Assembly (NCBI RefSeq): GCF_003014495.1
Contig: NZ_PYGC01000003.1
Coordinates: 372,001 to 436,000, forward strand
DNA length: 64,000 nucleotides
From: Prolixibacter denitrificans
Lineage (GTDB): Bacteria; Bacteroidota; Bacteroidia; Bacteroidales; Prolixibacteraceae
Reading direction: 5' to 3'
Part shown: piece by piece, positions 53,328 to 62,374 of the stretch
Numbering within the stretch: position 1 is the stretch's first letter
Layout: each line of letters begins with the position of its first letter
Notes under the pieces: model-generated
Databases searched by the model: none
Told to the model about the DNA's origin: nothing
Seen by the model: only the letters and a program-made list of their open reading frames with translations
Made by a program: the position numbers and the translations under genes

Positions 53328-54065
53328 ATGAAAACAACAACAATTGAGCACCCCGTATCAATGAGACCTGACCTGATAAAAGCCAGCCACATATTAGTCG
53401 TCGATGATGAACCCGATCTGTGTGAAATTCTCCAGTTCAACCTGGAAAGCGAAGGTTTTAACGTGGATATTGCTTTCTCAGCAGAAGAGGCTCTTGAACT
53501 ACCAATCGAAAAATATGACCTGATTTTACTGGATGTGATGATGGGCGAAATTTCCGGTTTTAAGCTGGCCAACATACTGAGGAAGGATGAAAGGCTTAAG
53601 GATATTCCCGTTATTTTTGTTACCGCTAAAACCACTGAAAACGATACTCTGACCGGATTTAATCTTGGGGCTGAAGATTACATTTCCAAACCCTTCTCGG
53701 TAAAAGAAGTCATCGCCCGTGTAAAAGTCGCACTCAGGCATGTAAAGGACCAGCGTGGGAAAAAACCTTCTGTTATCAGCATCAGTAATTTGAACATATT
53801 TCCGGAAGAAAAAAAATTGGTCATCAATGGTCACACCATTAACCTGACCAAAAAAGAATTTGAAATTTTACTGCTGCTTTGCAAACATCCCGGAAAGGTT
53901 TTCACCCGGGAAGAAATACTAACCCAGATTTGGGAGCAGGAATCTTATATTCTGGATCGAACTGTTGATGTAAATATTACGCGCTTGCGGAAAAAAATCG
54001 GAAACGACAGCAAGAAGATTGTAACCCGTCAGGGATACGGTTATTGTTTTGAACCAGACCGTTAA
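53328..54065 (+). CDS. OmpR/PhoB-type response regulator (orphan)
   Basis: A 245-residue regulator from the ATG at 53328. The receiver holds the acidic pair D26/D27 (VVDDEPD), acceptor D69 (ILLDVMM), T99 and K121 (SKPFS). The C-terminal winged helix (about 155-245) ends with ILDRTVDVNITRLRKKIG and VTRQGYGYCFEPD. A GTG at 53238 keeps the frame open but adds 30 unlikely residues; ATG 53361 is also possible. No sensor kinase gene is adjacent, so it is an orphan. It stops at a bidirectional terminator before rho. Confidence 0.9.
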   Translation: MKTTTIEHPVSMRPDLIKASHILVVDDEPDLCEILQFNLESEGFNVDIAFSAEEALELPIEKYDLILLDVMMGEISGFKLANILRKDERLKDIPVIFVTAKTTENDTLTGFNLGAEDYISKPFSVKEVIARVKVALRHVKDQRGKKPSVISISNLNIFPEEKKLVINGHTINLTKKEFEILLLLCKHPGKVFTREEILTQIWEQESYILDRTVDVNITRLRKKIGNDSKKIVTRQGYGYCFEPDR

Positions 54066-54089
54066 AAACGGAAATATACAGCGAAAAGA

Positions 54090-54125
54090 AAAAGGCGAAT
54101 TCAACATCTGAATCCGCCTTTTATT
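54090..54125. terminator. Bidirectional terminator between regulator and rho
   Basis: AAAAGGCG-a-ATTC pairs with GAAT-c-CGCCTTTT, with a seven-base loop. Confidence 0.85.
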
Positions 54126-54144
54126 ATATCTGAAAAATCTTTGA

Positions 54145-55908
54145 TTAGCTATCGTTCATCGACACCAGGAATTCTTCATTAGTCGATGTTTTCTGGAGAC
54201 GATCTTTGAGGAATTGCATTGCCTCAACAGAATTCATGTCGGTGAGGTAATTCCGCAGAATCCAGATTTTATCCAGTGCATATTTGTCAAGCAGCAAATC
54301 TTCGCGACGTGTGCTGGACGCAGTAATATCCACTGCCGGGAAAATACGACGGTTCGACAGTTTCCGGTCGAGCTGAAGTTCCATGTTACCGGTTCCCTTG
54401 AACTCTTCGAAAATCACATCGTCCATCTTCGAGCCCGTTTCGGTAAGTGCAGTTGCCAGAATCGTCAGCGAACCACCTTCTTCAATGTTACGGGCCGCAC
54501 CGAAGAAACGCTTCGGTTTGTGCAGTGCGTTGGCATCAACACCACCCGATAATACTTTACCTGATGCCGGCGCTACCGTGTTGTAAGCACGGGCCAGACG
54601 GGTTATCGAGTCAAGCAGAATTACCACATCGTGGCCACATTCCACCATTCGCTTTGCTTTTTCGAGTACCATATTGGCTACACGCACGTGGCGTTCAGCC
54701 GGCTCATCAAATGTCGATGAAATCACCTCGGCATTTACACTGCGGGCCATATCGGTTACCTCTTCCGGACGCTCATCAATCAGCAAAACAATCATGTAAA
54801 CTTCCGGATGATTACCGGCAATCGCGTTGGCAATCTCTTTCAGTAATACGGTTTTACCGGTTTTCGGCTGAGCTACAATCAAACCACGCTGTCCTTTACC
54901 GATAGGTGAGAACATATCTACTACCCGGCTCGACAGACTTGAATAACCTTTTCCGGTAATATTGAATTTTTCATCCGGGAAAAGCGGTGTCAGGTGATCA
55001 AACGGAACCCGGTCACGAATGAATTCGGGACTGCGGCCGTTGATCTCAACCACTTTAATCAGCGGAAAATATTTTTCTCCCTCTTTCGGAGGACGAATCG
55101 CTCCCGTCACATTATCACCGGTTTTCAAACCGAAGAGTTTGATCTGCGACTGGGAAACGTAAATATCGTCTGGTGAATTCAGGTAGTTATAGTCTGAAGA
55201 ACGAAGGAAGCCGTAACCATCCTGCATGATTTCAAGTACACCTGAGGCCTGGATAATTCCGTCGAACTCAAATGTTTTTTCGTTGTCACGCTGGCGTCCT
55301 TGCTGGTTTTGATTGTTGCGATGTTGTGCAGGCGCCTGGTGTTGTTGTTGCTGTCCCTGATGCTGATATTTTGGCTGTCTGCCTTGATCGCGGTCACCAC
55401 GCTCCCTGCGGGAATCATCCCTTCGTGAATCGTCTCTGCGAGAGTCATCTCTGCGTCCTCTGGGAGAATCTGATGGCCCCGAAAAACGATTGTCCTGCGG
55501 TCTCGAACTTTCAGTCTGTCTTTTATCCGCCGGAGCTCCATTTTCCTGATCTTTGCTTACCCTTGGGCGACGCGAACGACGACGGTCATTTTTATCGTCA
55601 TTTGATTTTGAACGTGGTCCTTCTGTAGCCGCAGGCGCAGCTTTCTTAGCCGGAGGAGTAGTTTCAGCCGGTTTTTCTACAGGTGTAACTTTTTTCTCTG
55701 CTTCAACCTTATCTGTCTTGGGACTCTTTTTGGGGGCGGGTTTCTTTTCAGCCTTCTTGCCTTCTGAAGCAATGATGGCCTGTGTATCCAGTATTTTGTA
55801 GATAAGGTCTTGCTTCTTAAATGACTCAACTCTTTTAATTTTCAACTCCTTAGCAATATCCCGCAACTCGGGAACCAGTTTCTTGCTAAGCTCAAGAATG
55901 TCGTACAT
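54145..55908 (-). CDS. rho: Transcription termination factor Rho
   Basis: A 587-residue Rho. The N-terminal SAP-like RNA-binding helix bundle (first about 45 residues) is followed by a long charged, disordered insert (about 50-215), with Lys/Pro/Ala runs, repeated RRDDS units and a Gln-rich end. Then come the cold-shock-type RNA-binding domain ([21 protein letters not shown]) and the hexameric ATPase (Walker [16 protein letters not shown], Walker [16 protein letters not shown], and [19 protein letters not shown]). The large insert is common in Bacteroidota Rho and may help phase separation or RNA capture. The leader on its strand has the inverted repeat TTTCCCA/TGGGAAA (55942-55969). Confidence 0.95.
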   Translation of the reverse strand: MYDILELSKKLVPELRDIAKELKIKRVESFKKQDLIYKILDTQAIIASEGKKAEKKPAPKKSPKTDKVEAEKKVTPVEKPAETTPPAKKAAPAATEGPRSKSNDDKNDRRRSRRPRVSKDQENGAPADKRQTESSRPQDNRFSGPSDSPRGRRDDSRRDDSRRDDSRRERGDRDQGRQPKYQHQGQQQQHQAPAQHRNNQNQQGRQRDNEKTFEFDGIIQASGVLEIMQDGYGFLRSSDYNYLNSPDDIYVSQSQIKLFGLKTGDNVTGAIRPPKEGEKYFPLIKVVEINGRSPEFIRDRVPFDHLTPLFPDEKFNITGKGYSSLSSRVVDMFSPIGKGQRGLIVAQPKTGKTVLLKEIANAIAGNHPEVYMIVLLIDERPEEVTDMARSVNAEVISSTFDEPAERHVRVANMVLEKAKRMVECGHDVVILLDSITRLARAYNTVAPASGKVLSGGVDANALHKPKRFFGAARNIEEGGSLTILATALTETGSKMDDVIFEEFKGTGNMELQLDRKLSNRRIFPAVDITASSTRREDLLLDKYALDKIWILRNYLTDMNSVEAMQFLKDRLQKTSTNEEFLVSMNDS

Positions 55909-56366
55909 GTTATTATGATTTAACTTAACATAAAGCCCTGATTTCCCACTGAGTATATATTTTGGGAAAGTGGCACATTAAAATTTCCTTATTGATTTAT
56001 TGGAAGAAGAAAAAGGGACTTGTTTAGTAAAACGAATATCGAATTTTCTGCAATTATAAGTAAATGCTTTAAATTCACAAAGGTTCACGGAGTTTTTTTC
56101 AATTATGAGCTACTATTCATCCATTTAAAAAAGTTTACTTCTTCGTACATGCTCTTAAACAGCACAACAGGAAGCCAACGATTACGTTATAAGTTAAGAA
56201 ATAAATTGCAATATGAATGACAATCTTTGATGAAAATCATTTTTTTGTATAAATTCACGTTCAATAACTTTAAACATCAACCGCTATAACCCTTTAGGCT
56301 TAATTGCCGTATATATTCTAAAAAAACCAAAACTGAAATTGTTTCGTCAAAGTCTTACATTCACCT
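55909..56366. other. 458-base AT-rich gap between rho and rpoD
   Basis: Divergent promoters must lie here. TTTG (56244-56247), a 17-base spacer and TAACTTTA (56265-56272) are a weak candidate for rpoD. TTTCCCA/TGGGAAA near 55942-55969 could form a hairpin in the rho leader. A possible short frame at 56020-56220 has no recognisable features, and I treat the region as non-coding. Confidence 0.45.
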
Positions 56367-57236
56367 ATGAGGCAGCTAAAAATAACAAAACAAGTAACCA
56401 ACCGCGAAGCGTTATCGCTCGATAAGTACCTCCATGAGATAGGAAAGGTAGAATTACTAACAGCCGAAGAAGAAGTAACCCTGGCTAAACGTATCAAAAA
56501 AGGTGACCGAAAAGCACTGGAAAGACTCGTGAATGCCAACCTCCGATTCGTCGTTTCGGTATCTAAACAATACCAGAATCAGGGACTTAGCCTCCCCGAT
56601 TTAATTAACGAAGGTAACCTCGGCCTCATTAAAGCCGCGCAGCGTTTTGATGAAACCAGGGGATTTAAATTCATTTCCTATGCTGTTTGGTGGATACGTC
56701 AATCTATCCTTCAGGCATTAGCCGAACAGTCGCGAATCGTGCGCCTGCCGCTGAACAAGATCGGTTCGATTAACAAGATTAATAAAACGTTTGCTCAGCT
56801 CGAGCAAGAGTTTCAGCGTGAACCATCGCCTGAAGAAGTAGCTAAAATTCTCGATTTACATCCCAAAGTTGTGGAAGATTCCATGAATGCCAGCAGCCAT
56901 CATGTATCAATGGATGCTCCGCTGAAAGAGGATGAAGATACCGGCAATAACCTTTACGACATCATGTTCAGCCAGGACTCACCAAGTCCGGACAACAAGC
57001 TTGTCAGCGAATCGCTGCGCGAAGAGATTGAACGTTCTCTGGCAACGTTGGGTGAACGCGAAGCAGAGGTGCTCCGTTACTATTTTGGCTTGAACGGATA
57101 CCGTCCGCACACGTTGGAAGAGATTGGACAGGAGTTCGATTTAACACGTGAGCGGGTAAGGCAAATCAAGGAAAAAGCCATTAAGAAATTGAAGAATCAG
57201 TACCGAAACCGGTTACTGAAATCCTATCTGGGGTAA
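56367..57236 (+). CDS. rpoD: Primary sigma factor of RNA polymerase (RpoD/SigA, Bacteroidota type)
   Basis: A 289-residue sigma-70 that starts at region 1.2 ([20 protein letters not shown]) and lacks region 1.1, as usual in Bacteroidota. Region 2 has [19 protein letters not shown] and [13 protein letters not shown], region 3 follows, and region 4.2 has [20 protein letters not shown]. It reads the -33/-7 promoters noted elsewhere in this window. It is followed by a terminator, then rpe. Confidence 0.96.
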   Translation: MRQLKITKQVTNREALSLDKYLHEIGKVELLTAEEEVTLAKRIKKGDRKALERLVNANLRFVVSVSKQYQNQGLSLPDLINEGNLGLIKAAQRFDETRGFKFISYAVWWIRQSILQALAEQSRIVRLPLNKIGSINKINKTFAQLEQEFQREPSPEEVAKILDLHPKVVEDSMNASSHHVSMDAPLKEDEDTGNNLYDIMFSQDSPSPDNKLVSESLREEIERSLATLGEREAEVLRYYFGLNGYRPHTLEEIGQEFDLTRERVRQIKEKAIKKLKNQYRNRLLKSYLG

Positions 57237-57251
57237 CCCGAAAATATGTTG

Positions 57252-57276
57252 AAAGCCGGTACTTACCGGCTTTTTT
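57252..57276 (+). terminator. Terminator after rpoD
   Basis: AAGCCGGT/ACCGGCTT stem with an ACTT loop, then T6. Confidence 0.85.
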
Positions 57277-57296
57277 ATTTCCCTGCAGATTTCAAC

Positions 57297-57304
57297 TATA
57301 TTTG
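57297..57304 (+). promoter_or_regulatory. Likely -7 element of rpe
   Basis: TATATTTG exactly matches TAnnTTTG. The base run at the expected -33 position (TTTA) is only a weak match. Confidence 0.4.
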
Positions 57305-57398
57305 TGATGCTTTCGAATTGCTCGTTGGCTCTTCAACGTCTGCGAACAATCATGCAAAAAAACCGTTAGCTACCATAGAAATTATTATTGAAAACTAC

Positions 57399-58049
57399 AT
57401 GGAAAAACTGATAGCACCTTCCATTTTGGCTTCCGATTTCACCCGTCTGGGAAAAGAAATTGAAATGTTGAACCAAAGCGACGCCGACTACATTCATTGC
57501 GATGTAATGGATGGTGTTTTTGTGCCCAATATCTCTTTCGGAATTCCGGTTATCGGGCAGGTTAACCAAATTGCCCAAAAGCCTCTGGATGTTCATTTGA
57601 TGATTGTCGACCCTGACCGGTACATCAGCGCATTTAAAAAAGCAGGTGCCGATATCCTTACGGTTCATTACGAAGCGTGCACACACCTGCACCGGACCGT
57701 TCAGGCCATTAAGGACGAAGGAATGCGGGCCAGTGTTTGCCTGAATCCGCACACGCCGGTTCATTTGTTGGAAGACATTGTCCACGAACTCGACATGGTT
57801 CTGTTGATGTCGGTAAATCCGGGGTTCGGTGGACAAAAATTCATTGAACACACCTACCATAAAGTGGCGGAACTGCGGCAACTGATCGAAAAAAGGAACG
57901 CCGATACGTTGATTGAAGTAGACGGTGGTGTGAACTACGAAACCGGTAAGAAGCTATTCGAAGCAGGTGCCAACGTATTGGTGGCCGGAAGCTTTGTTTT
58001 TGGTTCCGACAATCCGGCGGAAACCATTCACAACCTGAAAAAATTATAG
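57399..58049 (+). CDS. rpe: Ribulose-phosphate 3-epimerase
   Basis: A 216-residue TIM barrel that interconverts ribulose 5-phosphate and xylulose 5-phosphate. IAPSILASDFTRLG is the first strand, HCDVMDGVFVPNISFG carries metal-binding His/Asp and catalytic Asp, VHLMIVDPDRYI supplies another His, and MSVNPGFGGQKFI and EVDGGVN close the phosphate site. The upstream open frame reaches back to 57246, but the ATG at 57399 matches the family start and leaves the terminator and promoter outside. Confidence 0.96.
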   Translation: MEKLIAPSILASDFTRLGKEIEMLNQSDADYIHCDVMDGVFVPNISFGIPVIGQVNQIAQKPLDVHLMIVDPDRYISAFKKAGADILTVHYEACTHLHRTVQAIKDEGMRASVCLNPHTPVHLLEDIVHELDMVLLMSVNPGFGGQKFIEHTYHKVAELRQLIEKRNADTLIEVDGGVNYETGKKLFEAGANVLVAGSFVFGSDNPAETIHNLKKL

Positions 58050-58083
58050 GCCGGATTTCCTTTTTCTTTTCACGCGAACAAGG

Positions 58084-58113
58084 TTGACATCTGTGTAATA
58101 TTTTGTAATTTTG
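58084..58113 (+). promoter_or_regulatory. Promoter of ssrA
   Basis: TTG (58084-58086), a 19-base spacer and TAATTTTG (58106-58113) match the Bacteroidota consensus. The predicted start is a few bases before the tmRNA precursor. Confidence 0.6.
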
Positions 58114-58126
58114 TGTCCCGCATCTC

Positions 58127-58520
58127 GGGGCTGACTGGTTTTGACAGCGGGATGAAGAGGTGCGTAAGCATGCCGAGCATTGGAGGTTGGCTCGTAAATA
58201 TCAATTTCCACACTCTTAATTGGCGAAAACAATTACGCTCTCGCAGCCTAATCGAAGCATAGTAGATAGGCATTTTCCGGCATAAGATGCCGGAACGAGA
58301 CATCTCCCGGGTGCTAAAGTCCTGAGGCGGCCCGAACCGGAGGTGCAGAAAAATCGGGAATAGTAGGTGGCTCGCTCCGCGCTGCCTGCGAAATTAAGGG
58401 AGCTAAGGTGCCGGTTGGTGGCTTTGATCCTGCCGACACTCGAAAATCAAGTCAGAGCTAAGCATGTAGAAAGCGTATTGCTTCCTCGTTTGGACCGGGG
58501 TTCGATTCCCCGCAGCTCCA
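58127..58520 (+). ncRNA. ssrA: Transfer-messenger RNA
   Basis: About 394 bases. The 5' GGGGCTG pairs with 3' CAGCTCC, and the tRNA-like end has TTCGATT in its T loop. The start GGGGCTGACTGGTTTTGACA is the common bacterial tmRNA opening. The tag reading frame is at 58222-58251 and codes for GENNYALAA before TAA, the YALAA end recognised by proteases. It rescues stalled ribosomes with SmpB. Terminator follows at 58535. Confidence 0.96.
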
Positions 58521-58534
58521 CGAACAATTAACTG

Positions 58535-58563
58535 GGTATCCCGATTGGGGTACCTCTTTTTTT
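58535..58563 (+). terminator. Terminator after ssrA
   Basis: GGTATCCC/GGGGTACC stem with a GATT loop, T7 shortly after. Confidence 0.85.
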
Positions 58564-58577
58564 GCCCTATTTTTCGA

Positions 58578-59738
58578 TTATCTTATTTTCTGTTCCAGCT
58601 CCATTTCCGATTTTCCCCGGTAACGGGGAGCCACATATCCGCCTTTGATGCCTTCCGGCGAAAGGACTACCTGCCACAGCTGGTTACTGCGAGCCCGAAA
58701 AGCTCCGGCACACATTAACAGGTAGTAGCGCCACATCCGGTAAAAACGTTCATCGTAATGTTCTTTTAACAGCGGCCAGCCTTTTTCAAAATTGTGATAC
58801 CACGCCAGCAAGGTTTTATCGTAATCGTCTCCGAAATTGTGCCAGTCCTCCATCACAAATAAATCTTCTGCCGCGGCTGTTATTTGTCTGGCTGAGGGCA
58901 ACATGGAATTCGGGAAAATATATTTGGCAATCCACGGATCATTCCGGGTCACCGAGCTGTTTCCGCCAATGGTGTGCAACAGGAACAATCCCTCCGGCTT
59001 GAGCAGTTCCCGCACCTTTTTCATGTAAGTCCGGTAATTCTTGTAGCCCACATGTTCAAACATCCCGATAGAAAAAATCCGGTCGAATTTTTCATTCATA
59101 TCGCGGTAATCCTGTAGCCGGATGTCTACCGGTAAGCCCCGACAATACTCCTGTGCAAAATTGGCCTGCTGTTCCGATACAGTTATGCCGACCACCTCAA
59201 CACTATACCGTTCGGCAGCAAAGCGGGCGGCACCACCCCAACCACAACCGATGTCCAGCACCTTCATTCCGGGTTTCAATTGCAACTTCCGGCAAACCAA
59301 ATCGAGTTTGGCTTCCTGGGCCTCATCCACCGACGAAGCATCGGCCCAATAACCACAGCTGTATATCATGCGCTCATCCAACATGATTCGAAACAGATCA
59401 TTTCCCGTATCGTAGTGACGCTTGCCGATCTGAAAGGCCCGCGAAGGTTTCTGCAAATTAAATATCCGTGCCACCAGTGCATCCCACCACCAGTCCCGTG
59501 CTTTGATTTTCTCATCGAGGCGGGAGCGTAACAACCGTTCAAACAGTTCGTCCAATGCCTCACAGTCCCACCAACCATCCATATAAGCCTCTCCGGCTGC
59601 GAGCGAACCACCGGCCCAAATCCGGCGGTAGAAACGCTCATCGTGGACCTGAATGTCCCATGCGCGACCACCATTTAACTTCACATTGGCCGCTTGCAAC
59701 AATTCATTTAGTTTTTCCTGAAATCCTTTTCCAGCCAT
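58578..59738 (-). CDS. cfa: Cyclopropane-fatty-acyl-phospholipid synthase
   Basis: A 386-residue SAM-dependent enzyme that adds a methylene bridge to unsaturated acyl chains of membrane lipids. The SAM loop is VLDIGCGWGGAARFAAE, and later signatures are FDRIFSIGMFEHVGYKNY and FLLHTIGGNSS. The N-terminal lipid-binding part (RRIWAGGSLAAGEAYMDGWW) is present. Good ribosome-binding sequence (GGAGGAAG) six bases before the ATG. Next upstream is a small Mth938 gene. Full length for the family. Confidence 0.95.
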   Translation of the reverse strand: MAGKGFQEKLNELLQAANVKLNGGRAWDIQVHDERFYRRIWAGGSLAAGEAYMDGWWDCEALDELFERLLRSRLDEKIKARDWWWDALVARIFNLQKPSRAFQIGKRHYDTGNDLFRIMLDERMIYSCGYWADASSVDEAQEAKLDLVCRKLQLKPGMKVLDIGCGWGGAARFAAERYSVEVVGITVSEQQANFAQEYCRGLPVDIRLQDYRDMNEKFDRIFSIGMFEHVGYKNYRTYMKKVRELLKPEGLFLLHTIGGNSSVTRNDPWIAKYIFPNSMLPSARQITAAAEDLFVMEDWHNFGDDYDKTLLAWYHNFEKGWPLLKEHYDERFYRMWRYYLLMCAGAFRARSNQLWQVVLSPEGIKGGYVAPRYRGKSEMELEQKIR

Positions 59739-59792
59739 AAACTTCCTCCATCTTTCGTTGAAAATTATTCCAGTTCATTCGACCCATTAGGA

Positions 59793-60155
59793 TTAACAAG
59801 TTGTATGAAACATACCGCAGGCCGGCTTGTCATATTTATTCCAATACTTTATGGCTTCCGGTGTAGGTAATACGATAAGCAAACAACCTTTATCACTCAG
59901 AAAACGAATGGCATCCTCCGAGAAGGTCACCTGATCGTATTGCCCTGAACCGACCACCATCCGTTCGGCTCCTTCCTCATAAATTTCGTGGGCTTCTTCG
60001 AGTGATATCCGGTGCGAAGTTCCATATTTCTCTTTCGATAGCTTCTTTTTCCGCTTCTCGATAGTTCCGTCGAGGCGGATGACCACATCATGTTCGTAAC
60101 GTTGTCCGTTAATAGCGATGCAGCCAAATTCTGTGTAGTCAATAACAGGCTTCAT
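59793..60155 (-). CDS. Mth938-like domain protein
   Basis: A 120-residue single-domain protein with the DUF498/Mth938 fold signatures: GSGQYDQVTFSEDAIRFL and LIVLPTPEAIKYWNK. In other lineages the fold occurs in NDUFAF3, a complex I assembly factor, and in small bacterial and archaeal proteins of unknown role. Same strand as cfa and PP2C but with gaps of 54 and 88 bases, so linkage is uncertain. Confidence 0.82.
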   Translation of the reverse strand: MKPVIDYTEFGCIAINGQRYEHDVVIRLDGTIEKRKKKLSKEKYGTSHRISLEEAHEIYEEGAERMVVGSGQYDQVTFSEDAIRFLSDKGCLLIVLPTPEAIKYWNKYDKPACGMFHTTC

Positions 60156-60243
60156 TTCAGGTTGTAATTTTCGTTTGAGTCACTGTCAATGCGGTCTGTT
60201 GCATTAGGGGCATGCCGGGTTTTTAGGATTCCGGCTTCAGCTT

Positions 60244-60939
60244 CTATCCTATTCTTACTAGAATATATGAGGCGTCATCGCTGTTATTTCCTTCTACTAA
60301 GCGATGCAATTCTTCCTTCGTTTTGTCCAGTTCCGGTAACTTCAGTGCATGGTAAAAAGTTTCACTGTTTTGTTCCATCACTCCATAGAAGCCATCGGAA
60401 CAGAGCAGGAACTGTTTGTCATATGCGACCTCTTCAGGTCTGAAGTCTTCTGCCGACAAATAGTCGTGTCCCACCCAGCGGGTAAGTATATTGGGCATTT
60501 CCGGCACATTATCGTCTTCAGTCAGGCTTACCATATTTTTCTTGCGGAAAGCATAAACGCGCGAATCTCCGATGCTAACCATCTCGGGCAGATGAGTTGT
60601 GTTTGGAATGAAAAGTGCTGAAATAGTTGTACTGCCCGCAATGAATGTTTTGCGGCAATGCAAGTAAGCCAGGTAAAGCAACTGTCCCAAGCCTTCCTTT
60701 TCATTATCGAGCCACTCATGGTGGTGCCCGTCCAGAAACTCCATAAATGTTTCGATATAGCGATAACTCTCCGGGTAGGAACTAACACCATCGAAAATCA
60801 CAAACATTTGGTATCCCGGTTCGTCCAGCACATATACACGATCCTGATTCCGTTCGCGCTGTTTCCCCTTTACCGAGCCGGAGATGTATAAAAGCTTTCT
60901 TCCTCTGTCCAAACTTTTATGTTTTACTGACTTTCCCAT
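60244..60939 (-). CDS. PP2C-type Ser/Thr protein phosphatase
   Basis: A 231-residue phosphatase domain, slightly short for the family. Metal-binding and catalytic segments are visible: KQRERNQDRVYVL, VIFDGVSS, SIGDSRVYAF and LLCSDGFYGVM. It would act on phospho-Ser/Thr targets in the cytoplasm. No Hanks-type kinase or FHA gene is adjacent in the window, so the partner kinase is elsewhere, or the target is one of the small-molecule or anti-sigma type. Confidence 0.85.
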   Translation of the reverse strand: MGKSVKHKSLDRGRKLLYISGSVKGKQRERNQDRVYVLDEPGYQMFVIFDGVSSYPESYRYIETFMEFLDGHHHEWLDNEKEGLGQLLYLAYLHCRKTFIAGSTTISALFIPNTTHLPEMVSIGDSRVYAFRKKNMVSLTEDDNVPEMPNILTRWVGHDYLSAEDFRPEEVAYDKQFLLCSDGFYGVMEQNSETFYHALKLPELDKTKEELHRLVEGNNSDDASYILVRIG

Positions 60940-61141
60940 TAGTACAAGTTACGGAGGCTTGGGGATACGACGCAACTCTGCCAGCCTGAAACTTCAATGA
61001 TTTAATGTCATTTAACAGCATAAAAAATTTAATTAGTACAGATACACGATTCAATTTTTCCACCTAAATTTGATGAAGCCGGCCAGACAGATTATCACGG
61101 AACACCGGCAGATGATACCATCAACTATTATTCAAGCATTT

Positions 61142-61149
61142 TAATTTTG
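61142..61149 (+). promoter_or_regulatory. -7 element just before the small basic ORF
   Basis: TAATTTTG matches TAnnTTTG. It would start RNA at about 61155-61157, almost at the ATG, so the message would be leaderless or nearly so. No -33 TTTG at 19 bases. Confidence 0.3.
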
Positions 61150-61156
61150 GATAACC

Positions 61157-61270
61157 ATGGTAAAAGAAAAAGCTCCGGACAAAAACCGACTTTCTAGGAA
61201 AGAACCGGAAATGAACCTTAAGGAAAAACGCAGGGCGAAAAAGGCCAAACGCGAGAAAAAGGATTTCTAA
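61157..61270 (+). CDS. Small highly basic protein (37 residues)
   Basis: A 37-residue frame too short to be listed by most gene finders. It reads MVKEKAPDKNRLSRKEPEMN and then a Lys/Arg/Ala-rich helix (EKRRAKKAKREKK). Net charge is strongly positive, so it might bind nucleic acid or ribosomes. I do not know a family by name. Support comes from clean start and stop codons, a -7 element directly upstream, and a strong hairpin about 45 bases after the stop. It is a prediction, not proven coding. Confidence 0.45.
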   Translation: MVKEKAPDKNRLSRKEPEMNLKEKRRAKKAKREKKDF

Positions 61271-61807
61271 CCGCTTTATCAGCTGGTTCTCCACCGGTTG
61301 AACCAACAAAAAAACCGCCCCGTTGCCAAATGGCTCCGGGGCGGCACATTTGAAGCATACAGCTTCGACTAACCTGTTGTTTAAAAAGTTAAAAACTGAG
61401 TTTCATGACTTCCAATACTCTGAATACCAGATTAAATCAAAAAGAACTCAAACATTTTATTTCATTAAATTTAGTATGTAATAACGATAGATGATATTTA
61501 TAAAAAAGTTAAGGCATTTTAGAGTAAAATACAATACATAATTTTCAATATTACTCTTTAGCATTTTCCCTTCGTCCGGTAGTTCCATCAGTTGCCTCGA
61601 AACCAGTTTTTTTCGTAACTTAACCTTGCACTCAACGCAAACCAACTAACCAGCCCAAATACTCAAAACCATCCTTCAATCCCGGCACGTGCGACATGTA
61701 CTTCCCTCTTTAGTTCGCACCCGGATGTAGCAGGCAGGTTCGCCTAAAAAGAGCCGAACCCGACATTAAGGACATCTAAATTACCAATCAATAAAGGAGG
61801 ATTCATC
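61271..61807. other. 537-base gap before the YbaK-family gene
   Basis: Mostly AT-rich, with no convincing gene on either strand. It contains a very stable hairpin at 61308-61344 oriented as a minus-strand terminator, and GGTTCG/CGAACC near 61739-61765. The last bases (AAAGGAGG) are a strong ribosome-binding site for the gene at 61808. Confidence 0.5.
61308..61344 (-). terminator. Strong hairpin with a T-run on the minus strand only
   Basis: CCGCCCCG (61315-61322) pairs with CGGGGCGG (61337-61344), with an inner GCCA/TGGC stem. On the minus strand T7 follows; on the plus strand there is no T-run. There is no annotated minus-strand gene to terminate, see findings. Confidence 0.7.
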
Positions 61808-62290
61808 ATGCCTGCAAAAAAGTTAAAAGAGTACCTCGACAGCCACCACATCCATTACGAGACCATCAGCCATTCCATGGCATTCAACGCCCAACGGGTG
61901 GCCGCAACCACCCACATTCCCGGAAAGGAGATGGCCAAAACCGTAGTGGTAAAAGTCGATGGCGAAATGTCAATGGCCGTGCTGCCCGCATCGTTTAAGA
62001 TCGACCTCGACCAGCTGAAAATTGCCACAGGAGCCCGCCTGGTTGAACTGGCATCGGAAATGGAATTCAAAAGCCGTTTCCCCGACTGCGAACCGGGCGC
62101 TATGCCTCCGTTTGGCAACCTCTACGACATGCGCGTTTATGTAGCACACAGCCTTTCGGAAGATAAAATGATTGCGTTCAATGCCGGAACGCACATCGAA
62201 CTGATTCGGATGGCTTACCGCGATTTCGACCGGCTGGTACACCCCACCGTGTTGAAATTCTCGAAACGTCCGATGGCTCATCATGCCTGA
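61808..62290 (+). CDS. YbaK/EbsC-family aminoacyl-tRNA deacylase
   Basis: A 160-residue YbaK/prolyl-tRNA-editing domain. HSMAFNAQRVAATTHIPGKE and MAKTVVVKVDGE carry the conserved lysine region, and GAMPPFGNLYDMRVYVAH is the Gly-Ala-Met-Pro-Pro site-lining loop. Members hydrolyse mischarged tRNAs. The ribosome-binding site AAAGGAGG lies eight bases before ATG, unusually strong for this phylum, where most other genes in the window lack a clear one. Terminator follows. Confidence 0.88.
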   Translation: MPAKKLKEYLDSHHIHYETISHSMAFNAQRVAATTHIPGKEMAKTVVVKVDGEMSMAVLPASFKIDLDQLKIATGARLVELASEMEFKSRFPDCEPGAMPPFGNLYDMRVYVAHSLSEDKMIAFNAGTHIELIRMAYRDFDRLVHPTVLKFSKRPMAHHA

Positions 62291-62310
62291 CTTCGCTTTC
62301 CAAACAACCG

Positions 62311-62344
62311 AAAAAAAGCCCTGCCGTTTCCGGCAGGGCTTTCG
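62311..62344 (+). terminator. Terminator after the YbaK-family gene
   Basis: AAAGCCCTGCCG/CGGCAGGGCTTT with a TTTC loop. On the minus strand the A7 before the stem also gives a T-run, so it may serve the TPR gene as well. Confidence 0.9.
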
Positions 62345-62374
62345 TTACTAAATTAACCACCAACAGACAGCGAA

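Noticed and set aside
55395-55460. Tandem repeat as a non-coding element
   Set aside because: The 15-base units are in frame within rho and code for the RRDDS repeats.
56020-56220. A 66-residue frame between rho and rpoD
   Set aside because: It is Phe/Lys-rich with no start context, no conserved motif and lies in an AT-rich gap with divergent promoters.
61457-61645. A 62-residue minus-strand frame upstream of the orphan terminator
   Set aside because: Composition (Tyr, Ile, Asn-rich tail) follows base composition, and no start signal is seen. Kept as non-coding, although the terminator downstream is noted.
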